Shown piece by piece: positions 9,901-16,422 of a stretch of 16,422 bases of DNA. The stretch is from NCBI GenBank assembly GCA_964547525.1, contig CAZJOD010000084.1, forward strand, positions 1-16,422, written 5' to 3'. A program made the translations under genes and the position numbers. The notes under the pieces were generated by a model. It saw only the letters and a list, made by a program, of their open reading frames with translations, was not told where the DNA came from and did not search any database. The stretch is from CAZJOD01 sp964547525 (GTDB lineage: Bacteria > Bacillota > Clostridia > JAAYHZ01). The number at the start of each line of letters is the position of its first letter. The stretch's first letter is position 1.

Positions 9901-12152
9901 GGAGAACCGAGTGTATCGTATCTGAATTATAGCGCCAATATCACCGGTGTTGTAATTCCCGATTTGAGATGGTATGTAAACGGAGTGGAAGGTGGCAACT
10001 CGGATTTCGGTGTTATAGAGGCCACAGACGATTATTCGGCGAGATACCTGCCGCCTAACGACAGTTCGGACGAGACTTTGACGGAGGTGACCGTAGAGGT
10101 TCGAAACGGAGCGGGGACCCTAATGAAGTCGGTTGATATAGAATTCACAAGATACAAATGGAATAAGGTTTCCAATATTACGTTGACCGAGTCTTCGATT
10201 AAAAAGCTTGCGTTTTCCGCAGACGGCGGCAGGCTTTACGCAGCCGGTACCAATAAATTGTTTGTAAGCGGAAACGGTGGTGTGGACTGGAGTTCCGCCT
10301 CCGGAACGGGAGAGAACGCATTACCGGGAGGAACAATAAACGCACTTATAACCGATTATGACGATCCGTTGACGGTATATGTGGGAATACAAAGCTTTTT
10401 CGGAGGTCAGGACGGAAATCAGCCTTACGGAGGAGTGTACAAATCCACCGACGGAGGATTGACTTGGTTTGAGTCTAACAACGGATTACCTCTTGTAAAT
10501 GTGGGAAATTCGCCCGCACCGTACTTTTCAATTTGGGAAAATACGTTTTCTTTCGGTGAAACGGTAAACGGAGAACCCGTATTGTTCGCAAGTGCGGTAA
10601 TGGGTTCCATATTAAGCGACGGTTTGTTCCGCAGTGAGGATAAAGGTGAGAGCTGGAACAAAGTTTCGGTGTCCGGAGGATACGGTAAAGTGGGGAATGT
10701 GGAATACAGCCCCGCAGTACAGTGGTATGATTTGGTGACTTCCGTGGCAGGTACTAAAGGTTCGCCGGTGGTATATGTGGTTTCACGTATGGGAATAACG
10801 TCTTCGGACGGGTATTTATACGGCGGTTCCCAACTGTACAAGAGCGGCGACGGAGGACTTACGTTTGTAAACATATATGATAAAATTGCAGCGGCTTCGC
10901 CCGATTATGTGTTTGTACCGACATATGTGGCCGTAGATCCCAAAGATCCTTACCATGTTATGGTGATGGGAAGCTACTCCGGTATGTCCGGATGGGCAAT
11001 AATGGACAGCAGGGACGGGGGAGAGACTTGGACCGAAACGGGACGTACTTTCGGAGTACAGGGATATCCTTTTGTAATAAGTCCGGTTGACGAGGGAACC
11101 GTGATAACATCGGCCGCATATATTTCCACCGATAACTTAAATACACATTGGCATAGAATAAGAGCGGGGTTGGTACAAGGATCGATATCTTTATCTCCTG
11201 TGGCGGTAGTGGTCGCTCCGGCCGGTGCCGCGGCTCCGGGTGAATTTTATGCGGCCACAGCGGCAGGAGTTTTTTGTACCCGGGCTATCGGTGAAACCGC
11301 ACCTTTATTGACAGGAACACAATCGGCATACAGGGTGCAGCCGGGCGGAACGGTCTCATTTAACGCGTCTGAACAGGTGATATGGTCGGTGAGAGCCATA
11401 GCCGGAACGGATGTGGGGAATATCGATCAAACCGGTTTGTATACCGCACCGTCGAGGGTACCGGTTACGGGAGAGATTACAATTTACGCGCAATCTCAAA
11501 ATACAGGAAAACGTATATCGTTTAAAATAGAGATGTATCCGGGAACGTTCGATGGAAATTTTGTTGAAGGCACAAGTGTTCCCGTACCATCCGGAGTGAC
11601 GGGGATGAGTTTGGGCGGTTATCAAATCACCGATATAGACGGTGACGGTATTACGGATCTTTGGATCATAGGAATGCATAAGACGGGAAACGGTATGTTC
11701 CTGTACTCGGGTCAAGGAGACGGAACCTTTGAGTTAACCGAAACGATTGACGGATATAGCATACCGAATAAAAAGATGTGGGCGCAAGAACTGACGGGAG
11801 ATATGTATTCGGACTTGGTTATAATGAGAGATAACGACAATGACGGTGGATATGATGAAACAGTCATATATAAAGGAGACGGAACCGGTAGATTTACACG
11901 CATATGGAGTGATAACGACGGAATTGCCACTCCTCCGACAGGCGGTACCGCATCACCGATTTTGATTTTTGAAGATATCGACAACAGCGGAACAAAAAAT
12001 ATCATAAAAGCCGGATCAGGCGGTTATGTGGTTGCAAAAGGTCGCAGCTATTATATCGGCGGTAATTTTTCATATGTGTTCGCACACGATCAGAACCTGG
12101 ACGGACATCAAGATCTGATAATATTTACTCCGGCCGTATCGGGGTCATCCAA
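3964..12152 (+). CDS. Giant multi-propeller S-layer-anchored protein, N-terminal 2,729 residues up to the gap
   Basis: One gene with the part after the gap (12253-14252). A signal peptide (KK at 15-16, core VLVFLIITSLLL, cleavage near A39/A40) means export. Domains by residue: RCC1 propeller with seven repeats (46-396); SbsA-type Ig, Big_5-like (398-493); FG-GAP/VCBS propeller with seven Ca-binding loops such as DFNGDGIQD (505-843); Fn3 (846-938); second RCC1 propeller, seven repeats (940-1288); Ig-like (1293-1394); Fn3 (1397-1490); module A, i.e. Ig, seven FG-GAP loops, Ig and Asp-box propeller (1495-2446); and the start of module B. No catalytic motif is visible, so adhesion, scaffolding or ligand binding at the cell surface is inferred. 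The RCC1 parts should not be taken as nucleotide exchange factors. GC content rises sharply after about 9540. The reading frame is sound throughout; the biological role is unknown. Confidence 0.93.
4099..5151 (+). repeat. RCC1-type propeller I, seven repeats
   Basis: Seven repeats of roughly 50 residues, each with a hydrophobic-W-x-W/S-G-x-N-x-x-G-x-LG core: VYGWGANGSGGLG, LWTWGGNTYGQLG, LWSWGFNYYGDLG, LWGWGYNYGGQLG, LWASGRNNYGQLG, IWSWGDNSNGQLG, IMTWGSNINNQLG. Seven is the number needed to close an RCC1 propeller. Confidence 0.9.
5476..6492 (+). repeat. FG-GAP/VCBS propeller I, seven calcium loops
   Basis: Seven DxDxDG-like loops, each followed by a hydrophobic strand: DFNGDGIQD, DFDGDGIID, DFNGDFSID, DFNNDGIVD, DWNNDGNDD, DFNKDGCTD, DFDNDGYTD. 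They alternate with GDGTF-type turns. This is the alpha-integrin-like fold, usually bound to calcium. Confidence 0.9.
6781..7827 (+). repeat. RCC1-type propeller II, seven repeats (one degenerate)
   Basis: Cores in order: LWGWGNNSVGQIG, LWAWGFGDLGLTP (degenerate), LWLWGKNDKGQLG, LWAWGNNNWGQLG, LWAWGSNQYGLLG, LWSWGNNYAGQLG, MWSWGQNSIGQLG. The same count as propeller I suggests an ancient duplication of a complete propeller. Confidence 0.88.
9266..9320 (+). repeat. 55-bp segment identical to the left flank of the gap
   Basis: Identical to 12098-12152, where the N run begins. Just upstream, at 9261-9265 versus 12093-12097, the copies differ at several bases. Confidence 0.95.
11117..11171 (+). 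repeat. 55-bp segment identical to the right flank of the gap
   Basis: Identical to 12253-12307, which begins right after the N run. The copies differ again immediately after (GGTACAAGG versus AAAACAAGG). Confidence 0.95.
12098..12152 (+). repeat. Left gap flank, 55 bp identical to 9266-9320
   Basis: The second copy of the 55-bp segment; it ends exactly where the N run starts. See the gap entry for what this implies. Confidence 0.95.
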
Positions 12153-12252
12153 NNNNNNNNNNNNNNNNNNNNNNNNNNNNNNNNNNNNNNNNNNNNNNNN
12201 NNNNNNNNNNNNNNNNNNNNNNNNNNNNNNNNNNNNNNNNNNNNNNNNNNNN
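12153..12252. other. Assembly gap of 100 N
   Basis: Exactly 100 unknown bases, a conventional scaffold gap of arbitrary length. Its left flank equals 9266-9320 and its right flank equals 11117-11171, each over 55 bp. The module A counterpart of the missing piece is 9321-11116, 1796 nt. Inserting 1796 nt keeps both sides in one reading frame. Confidence 0.97.
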
Positions 12253-14252
12253 CATATATTTCCACCGATAACTTAAATACACATTGGCATAGAATAAGAG
12301 CGGGGTTAAAACAAGGTGCCACAGTGCTTTCAACAAGTGTAATTGCAATTGCTCCGGAGAATTCCCATATCCCGGGAGCAATATATGCAGGAACCGGTTC
12401 GGGTATATTTAGCTTTGTGGACAGTGATGCAATTTTATCGGTACAGGACAAATATGCTCCTGATTGGACTGTTAATGCAAATATTTCAACTCCTTTTATA
12501 GGTGAAAACGGAATGGTTATAAGTTGGACGACTGCATTGGATAATAAGCGAGTTACCCAATATAAAGTATTTATGAACTCCGCTTTGCTGGCAACAGTCG
12601 AAGGAAATGTTACGGTATATAATGTTACAGGTTTAGAACCGGATCGTCAATACAACTTCAGAATTGAAGCTCTCGACGAAGCAGGCAACATGAGTACCGA
12701 CGGTCCTGTTAGAAGTGTCAGAACAGCAGATTTGACAGCTCCCGGATGGAATTCTTCCGCAAGACTTGATATTACACGAACAACCGAGACGGGGTTCACC
12801 GTTAATTGGCCATCTGCTATTGATAATGTCGGCGTTACAGGATATAAAATATATCTGGACAGCAATCTAATTTCAGATGTAGCCGGTAACATGAATTCAT
12901 TTGATGTCACAGGACTAAAACAAAATACTATATATTATGTAAAAATTACGGCAATTGACGGTAGAGGAAATGAATCTTCGGTCGGCCTTGAGACAACTGT
13001 TAGAACTGAAGCCTCAAATGAAACAGGGAATATTTTTGTTCCGATTAATACGGGTATACGTAGAGATAATGATAATCGCATAACAACCTTTATTACTTTG
13101 GATGAAGATTTGGTTGAAAATACCATAAAAAACAACCCCACGAGCAATACTTTTGTTATACAGTCAACACAAACCGCTGATATAGTTAATATCGAGTTGA
13201 CAGCCGGTATTATTAATACTCTGATTCAATCATGTCCTAAATTGGAGTTGAATACACCGTTAGGTGACTATATAATACCCACAGAGGAGTTGGATATACA
13301 AAAGCTTATAGGTAAAACCAATACAAAGCCGGAGGATATCAAAATTAATGTTATTGTATCCGAACCCGACCCGAGTGTTACTCAAATGGCAAAGACAGCT
13401 GCACAAGCGGCAGGCTTGGATATGGTAGTAACACCGGTCAGTTTTCAAATTGAGGTGACAGTTGGTAACGAGACTTATTCAATAACCAGATTTGGCAGCT
13501 ATGTTACGAAAATTATTCCCTTGGGGAACAATATAGATCCCTCGAAATCAGTCGGCGGTGTAATTAACCCGGATGGTACTTTTACACCGGTACCTACACA
13601 GTTTACTAACATAAACGGGGTATTTTCCGCATTAATGCTAAGAAACGGAAACAGCCTCTATACAGTGGTAAAAAACAATCAAACACTAAACGGTCCTAAC
13701 GAACATTGGGCGTGGCAGGATTATAGCTTGTTAGCGACAAAACTTATAATTCAGGTAGAGAATAACGAATTATTCGTACCTGATAAACCGGTTACGAGGC
13801 AAGAGTTTGTAATCTTAATTTCCAGGGCTCTCGGATTAGTTTTTTATCCTGAGGGAGCTGTATACAGCGATATAGGCATAAATTCTCCAAGTGCAGGATA
13901 TATCGGTGCGGCGACCGATGCAGGCATAATCACAGGTTACGGAGACGGCACTTTCAAACCGGATAAACCGCTAACCAGAGAGGAAGCGACTGTTATAATT
14001 ATAAGGGCCTTAAAGTATGCGGGCATAGATACATATATTGAAGACAAGGATAAATCGTCATACTTGGCGTGTTTTCAGGATAGATCCAATATAAGTGTGT
14101 GGGCTGAAAAAGAAGTAGCCGTTGCAGTAAGAGAAACGATTGTTAAAGGTTATACCAACGGATATTTTGCTCCCATAAAGATATGTACATTTGCCGAAGC
14201 CATAGTAATGGTAAGGAGAATGATGGAAAGAGCGGATTTTTTACAATACTGA
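12253..14252 (+). CDS. Giant multi-propeller S-layer-anchored protein, C-terminal part after the gap
   Basis: This continues the gene that starts at 3964; the GTG at 12324 is not a start, since the frame is open from the gap edge with sequence matching module A. In order: end of the Asp-box propeller of module B (to about 12420), Fn3 (12453-12735; TGLEPDRQYNFRIEALD), Fn3 (12735-13014; DNVGVTGYKIYLDS), a spacer of about 225 residues without a recognised domain (13020-13697), and three SLH domains (13698-14240). SLH domains bind pyruvylated secondary wall polymers, fixing the protein to the outer cell wall. With the predicted gap content the full protein would be about 3,994 residues. A strong terminator lies 67 bases past the TGA stop. 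Confidence 0.92.
13698..14240 (+). other. Three SLH domains (cell-wall anchor)
   Basis: SLH1 has NEHWAWQDY and PVTRQEFVILISRALGL. SLH2 has AGIITGYGDGTFKPDKPLTR followed by EEATVIIIRALKYAG. SLH3 has ISVWAEKEVAVAV and KGYTNGYFAP, but where the others have TRQE/TREE it reads TFAE, so the conserved Arg is a Phe. Three SLH domains at the C-terminus are the usual clostridial anchor. Confidence 0.92.
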
Positions 14253-14276
14253 CGTTCTTAACTTAATTAAGATCCG

Positions 14277-14300
14277 TGTCCGCATTGAGCGTCCCCGGGC
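14277..14300. repeat. GC-rich REP-like motif after the giant gene
   Basis: TGTCCGCATTGAGCGTCCCC, followed by GGGC, lies between the stop codon and the terminator. Read on the other strand it contains GGGGACGCTC and GCGGACA, words resembling the short palindromic repeats seen beside IS200/IS605-like transposases. No coding remnant is visible. Confidence 0.35.
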
Positions 14301-14318
14301 CGGGATACATTTTTAATA

Positions 14319-14368
14319 AAAGACGGGAATCTTTTTAATATAAATAAAACTTAAGGATTCCCGTCTTT
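14319..14368 (+). terminator. Rho-independent terminator of the giant gene
   Basis: AAAGACGGGAATC (14319-14331) and GATTCCCGTCTTT (14356-14368) form a perfect 13-bp stem with a 24-nt loop, followed by a T-rich ATTTG tract. It separates the giant gene from the ceramidase-like and kinase genes, which should therefore have their own promoter in the 110 bases that follow. Confidence 0.85.
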
Positions 14369-14471
14369 ATTTGTATATAAATGTATGGTACGATTATGTA
14401 AAGCAAAGTTTATAAATATTTGTTCCATTATTAAACAAGCTCAATAAGATACTTAATTTTTAACATATCGT

Positions 14472-14478
14472 GGAGGTG
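14472..14478 (+). promoter_or_regulatory. Ribosome binding site that sets the ceramidase-like start
   Basis: GGAGGTG lies just before the ATG at 14482. It would be inside the coding region if the in-frame GTG at 14470 were used, so the ATG is preferred. Confidence 0.75.
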
Positions 14479-14481
14479 CTT

Positions 14482-15801
14482 ATGGGTGGAAAATTATCAG
14501 CAGGAACTGCAAGGGTGGACATATCGCCGGATAAAGGTATTGAATTGGCGGGGTATCCACACCATCCCAGGTATAACACAGGGATTAACGATCCTTTATA
14601 TGCGAGCTGTCTTTATTTAGATGACGGAGTACAAAAGGTTGCGTTTGTGGCGTTGGACTTATTGTTCTTTTCAAAAAGATATGTTTCTATTGTCCGAAAA
14701 AAAGTCCAAGAGGTAACCGGAATACCTGCAAAAAACATAATGATATCTTGTACACATACTCATTCCGGACCATGGGCATCAGGACGATTAGATATTGAAG
14801 CTTTAGAAAAAGGTTTACAGCCTCATAACGATTTTATCACCAAATTGATCGATAATGTTATCCATGTCATTTTGGTTGCCGTTAATAATCCATTTGAAGC
14901 TCAAGTAGGAATGATGACAGGTTTATGTGGTAAAGAAAAAGGTATAGGAGGTAATAGAAGGGATATCTACGGACCTTCAGATCCACAGGTAGGTGTTTTA
15001 GGTGTTATGGATACAACCGGGGTTTTAAGAGCTTGCTTAATAAATTATGCATTGCACCCCACCGTATTACATGCGGACAGCACCGTAGTTTCAGCTGATT
15101 ATCCGGGATACGTAAGAGAATATCTTAACAAAGTTCTACCCGGAATGAATGTTTTATTTACGCAAGGCTTTTCAGGAAATCAAAGTACCAGATACTTTAG
15201 AAAAGGACAAACTTTCGATGAGGCGAAAAGAATCGGATATGAAATCGGTAAAGAATGTAACAGAGTTTTATGCAATATCCAACCTGAAAATAATCCGAAG
15301 CTTTCTGTTAGAACGATTGAAACCGGTATTAAGACCAGAATATTTCCTGCCAAAGAAGATGCTATACATTGTGTTGAAAAAGCAAAACAAGAATATGAGA
15401 GTTTAAAAAAATCCAATGCTTCATATATTGAATTACAAAACTCAAATTTGAAGCTTTTGGGCGCAGAGGATATTTTAGGATATATTCTACTTATGGAAAA
15501 AGGGTATAAAATTGATTTGCTTGAAGATGAAGTTCCGGTAGAAATTATGTCTGTAGGTATAGGTGATATTCGTATTATAAGTATGCCCGGAGAAATATTC
15601 GTCGAATTCGGACTTTTCATCAAAGACCAATGTCAAAATGATAAATTAATATTAATAGAGCTTGCAAACGGCTGTCTGCCCGGGTATGTATATACAAAAG
15701 AATCATTGGAAATCGGAGGTTATGAAACCGATACTTCCATGCTTGCTCCTGTAACGGGTTACATATTTACCGATATCGCTTTGAGGTTACTTAAGAGATA
15801 A
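14482..15801 (+). CDS. Neutral/alkaline ceramidase-family hydrolase (PF04734-like), cytoplasmic
   Basis: 439 residues from the ATG behind GGAGGTG. Family landmarks in order: ISPDKGIELAGY at the N-terminus; MISCTHTHSGPW, the THTHSGP motif with metal-ligand histidines; NYALHPTVLHAD followed by SADYPGYVREYL (third histidine region); FTQGFSGNQ; IISMPGEIFVEFG, matching the PGE glutamate ligand; and ELANGCLPGYVYT then GGYET. Known members are zinc amidases that cleave ceramide, but they are usually secreted and 600-700 residues long with a C-terminal Ig-like domain. This one has no signal peptide and stops after the N-terminal domain, as do many clostridial relatives, so ceramide is an unlikely substrate. 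The FGGY kinase starts 38 bases downstream, suggesting an operon. An amide of a sugar or polyol is a plausible substrate by context only. Confidence 0.85.
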   Translation: MGGKLSAGTARVDISPDKGIELAGYPHHPRYNTGINDPLYASCLYLDDGVQKVAFVALDLLFFSKRYVSIVRKKVQEVTGIPAKNIMISCTHTHSGPWASGRLDIEALEKGLQPHNDFITKLIDNVIHVILVAVNNPFEAQVGMMTGLCGKEKGIGGNRRDIYGPSDPQVGVLGVMDTTGVLRACLINYALHPTVLHADSTVVSADYPGYVREYLNKVLPGMNVLFTQGFSGNQSTRYFRKGQTFDEAKRIGYEIGKECNRVLCNIQPENNPKLSVRTIETGIKTRIFPAKEDAIHCVEKAKQEYESLKKSNASYIELQNSNLKLLGAEDILGYILLMEKGYKIDLLEDEVPVEIMSVGIGDIRIISMPGEIFVEFGLFIKDQCQNDKLILIELANGCLPGYVYTKESLEIGGYETDTSMLAPVTGYIFTDIALRLLKR

Positions 15802-15839
15802 CAGACGTTTTACATAAATATTTGACAAAAGGGTGTTAT

Positions 15840-16422
15840 ATGGTTAAAAGATATTTAATTGGAATTGATCTTGGAACAACCGGATGCAGAAGCGCTGTTT
15901 TTGATGATAAGTTAAGAATATTAGGTGAAGCATATAATGAATACGGTTTAATACATATATCGGGAACGCAGATTGAACAAGATGCAAACCTTTGGTGGAA
16001 GCTGACAAAAAAAGTCATTATTGAATCAATAAAAAAATCAAAAGTAGATGCACAAATGATTAAAGCCATAGGTGTAAGCTCCCAGGGTATTTCAATTGTT
16101 CCTGTTGATATGAATTGTAATCCGTTACGAAATGCTATAAGCTGGTTGGATACCAGAGCTGTCCGGGAAACAAAATCCATTACGGATAAGTATGACAGTT
16201 ACGATATCTATAACGTAACCGGTAAAAGAATAAATGAGGCTTATACTCTTCCTAAACTAATATGGATTAAAGCCTATGAACCTCATATATATGATAATGC
16301 ATATAAATTTTTAATGCCTCATGATTTTTTAATTGCCAAACTGTCAGGTGAATATGTTACCGATCATACCATGGCGTCCGGTACTTTAATGTATGATGTA
16401 AGACAAAGAAGATGGTATGAGA
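15840..16422 (+). CDS. FGGY-family carbohydrate kinase, xylulokinase-like, 5' part
   Basis: The frame runs from the ATG at 15840 past the window edge, so only 194 residues are seen of the roughly 500 usual for the family. The N-terminus YLIGIDLGTTGCRSAVFDD is the phosphate-1 loop of the FGGY/ASKHA fold, followed by AIGVSSQGISIVPVD, SWLDTRAV, YTLPKLIWIKAYEPHIYD, FLMPHDFLIAKLSGE and the VTDHTMASGTLMYDV stretch typical of xylulokinase-like members. These enzymes phosphorylate a sugar or polyol with ATP in the cytoplasm. The exact substrate (xylulose, gluconate, glycerol, erythritol or another) cannot be told from this part. AAAAGGGTG upstream is a modest ribosome binding site. It probably shares a transcript with the ceramidase-like gene 38 bases before it. 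Confidence 0.9.
   Translation, partial: MVKRYLIGIDLGTTGCRSAVFDDKLRILGEAYNEYGLIHISGTQIEQDANLWWKLTKKVIIESIKKSKVDAQMIKAIGVSSQGISIVPVDMNCNPLRNAISWLDTRAVRETKSITDKYDSYDIYNVTGKRINEAYTLPKLIWIKAYEPHIYDNAYKFLMPHDFLIAKLSGEYVTDHTMASGTLMYDVRQRRWYE

Larger units (their letters stand above)
8446..11300 (+). repeat. Tandem module A: Ig + FG-GAP propeller + Ig + Asp-box propeller
   Basis: About 950 residues. The opening Ig-like domain contains GVDVGNIDENGLYTAP. Seven FG-GAP loops follow (DMDGDGITD, ELNGDNRLD, DVNNDGYKD, DQNMDGHQD, DFDGDGIGD, then the degenerate ANQDEYID and ELNGDDVYD). A second Ig-like domain spans about 9841-10158. An Asp-box/BNR propeller follows, with boxes SGNGGVDW, STDGGLTW, SEDKGESW, SGDGGLTF, SRDGGETW and a worn STDNLNTHW. 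Asp boxes occur in sialidases and GH74 enzymes but also in non-catalytic propellers; no catalytic residues are claimed. Confidence 0.85.
11311..12420 (+). repeat. Tandem module B, interrupted by the gap
   Basis: The second copy of module A, offset by 2865 nt at its start and 2832 nt at the gap. It opens with an Ig-like domain (GTDVGNIDQTGLYTAP versus GVDVGNIDENGLYTAP in A), then the FG-GAP loops DIDGDGITD, ELTGDMYSD, DIDNSGTKN and DQNLDGHQD. After the gap it resumes at the last Asp box. The visible start is clearly diverged from A and lacks an 11-residue stretch. Confidence 0.88.

Noticed and set aside
10425..10874. A 149-residue minus-strand reading frame
   Set aside because: It is antisense to the Asp-box propeller, has no recognisable domain or ribosome binding site, and its Pro/Ser/Thr-rich composition reflects the Gly-rich repeats opposite.
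12324..14252. A separate 642-residue gene starting at the GTG at 12324
   Set aside because: The frame is open back to the gap edge with sequence matching module A, and no ribosome binding site precedes the GTG. It is the rest of the giant gene.
15180..15623. A 147-residue minus-strand reading frame
   Set aside because: It is antisense to the ceramidase-like gene, whose family motifs run through the whole interval on the plus strand.
15836..16180. A 114-residue minus-strand reading frame
   Set aside because: It is antisense to the FGGY kinase, which shows its phosphate loop and family motifs on the plus strand.

Overview
The window looks like a low-GC Gram-positive bacterium of the class Clostridia. 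The pointers are AT-rich genes with strong GGAGG-type ribosome binding sites, a surface protein ending in three S-layer homology (SLH) domains, and an HD-GYP protein. A run of exactly 100 N at 12153-12252, flanked on each side by exactly 55 bp copied from elsewhere in the same gene, suggests a short-read, possibly metagenomic, scaffold.

Layout from left to right. The 3' end of an HD-GYP cyclic-di-GMP phosphodiesterase gene (1-487, +) converges, one base apart, on a short QueG-like double [4Fe-4S] protein (489-1181, -). Upstream of that on the same strand is a family 20 glycoside hydrolase without a signal peptide (1316-3241, -). A roughly 720 bp divergent intergenic region holds a possible promoter and a foldable leader. 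It is followed by the dominant feature, one giant secreted gene from 3964 to 14252 (+), interrupted only by the assembly gap. A strong hairpin terminator (14319-14368) ends it. Two closely spaced + strand genes follow: a ceramidase-family (PF04734-like) hydrolase (14482-15801) and the start of an FGGY carbohydrate kinase (15840 to the window end).

The giant protein is the exciting object. It has a signal peptide, a 7-repeat RCC1 propeller, an SbsA-type Ig domain, a 7-repeat FG-GAP/VCBS propeller, an Fn3 domain, a second 7-repeat RCC1 propeller, an Ig-like domain and another Fn3. Then come two tandem copies of a module of about 950 residues (Ig, 7-repeat FG-GAP propeller, Ig, Asp-box/BNR propeller), two more Fn3 domains, a spacer and three SLH domains. 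That makes about seven beta-propellers on one cell-wall-anchored chain. The gap falls inside the second module. Filling it from the first module needs 1796 nt, which restores the reading frame exactly and gives a protein of about 3,994 residues.

Working together: the GH20 enzyme, the ceramidase-like hydrolase and the FGGY kinase all lack export signals and could form an intracellular route for imported N-acylated sugars. The giant protein would act outside as an adhesin, scaffold or sensor. That link rests on proximity alone.
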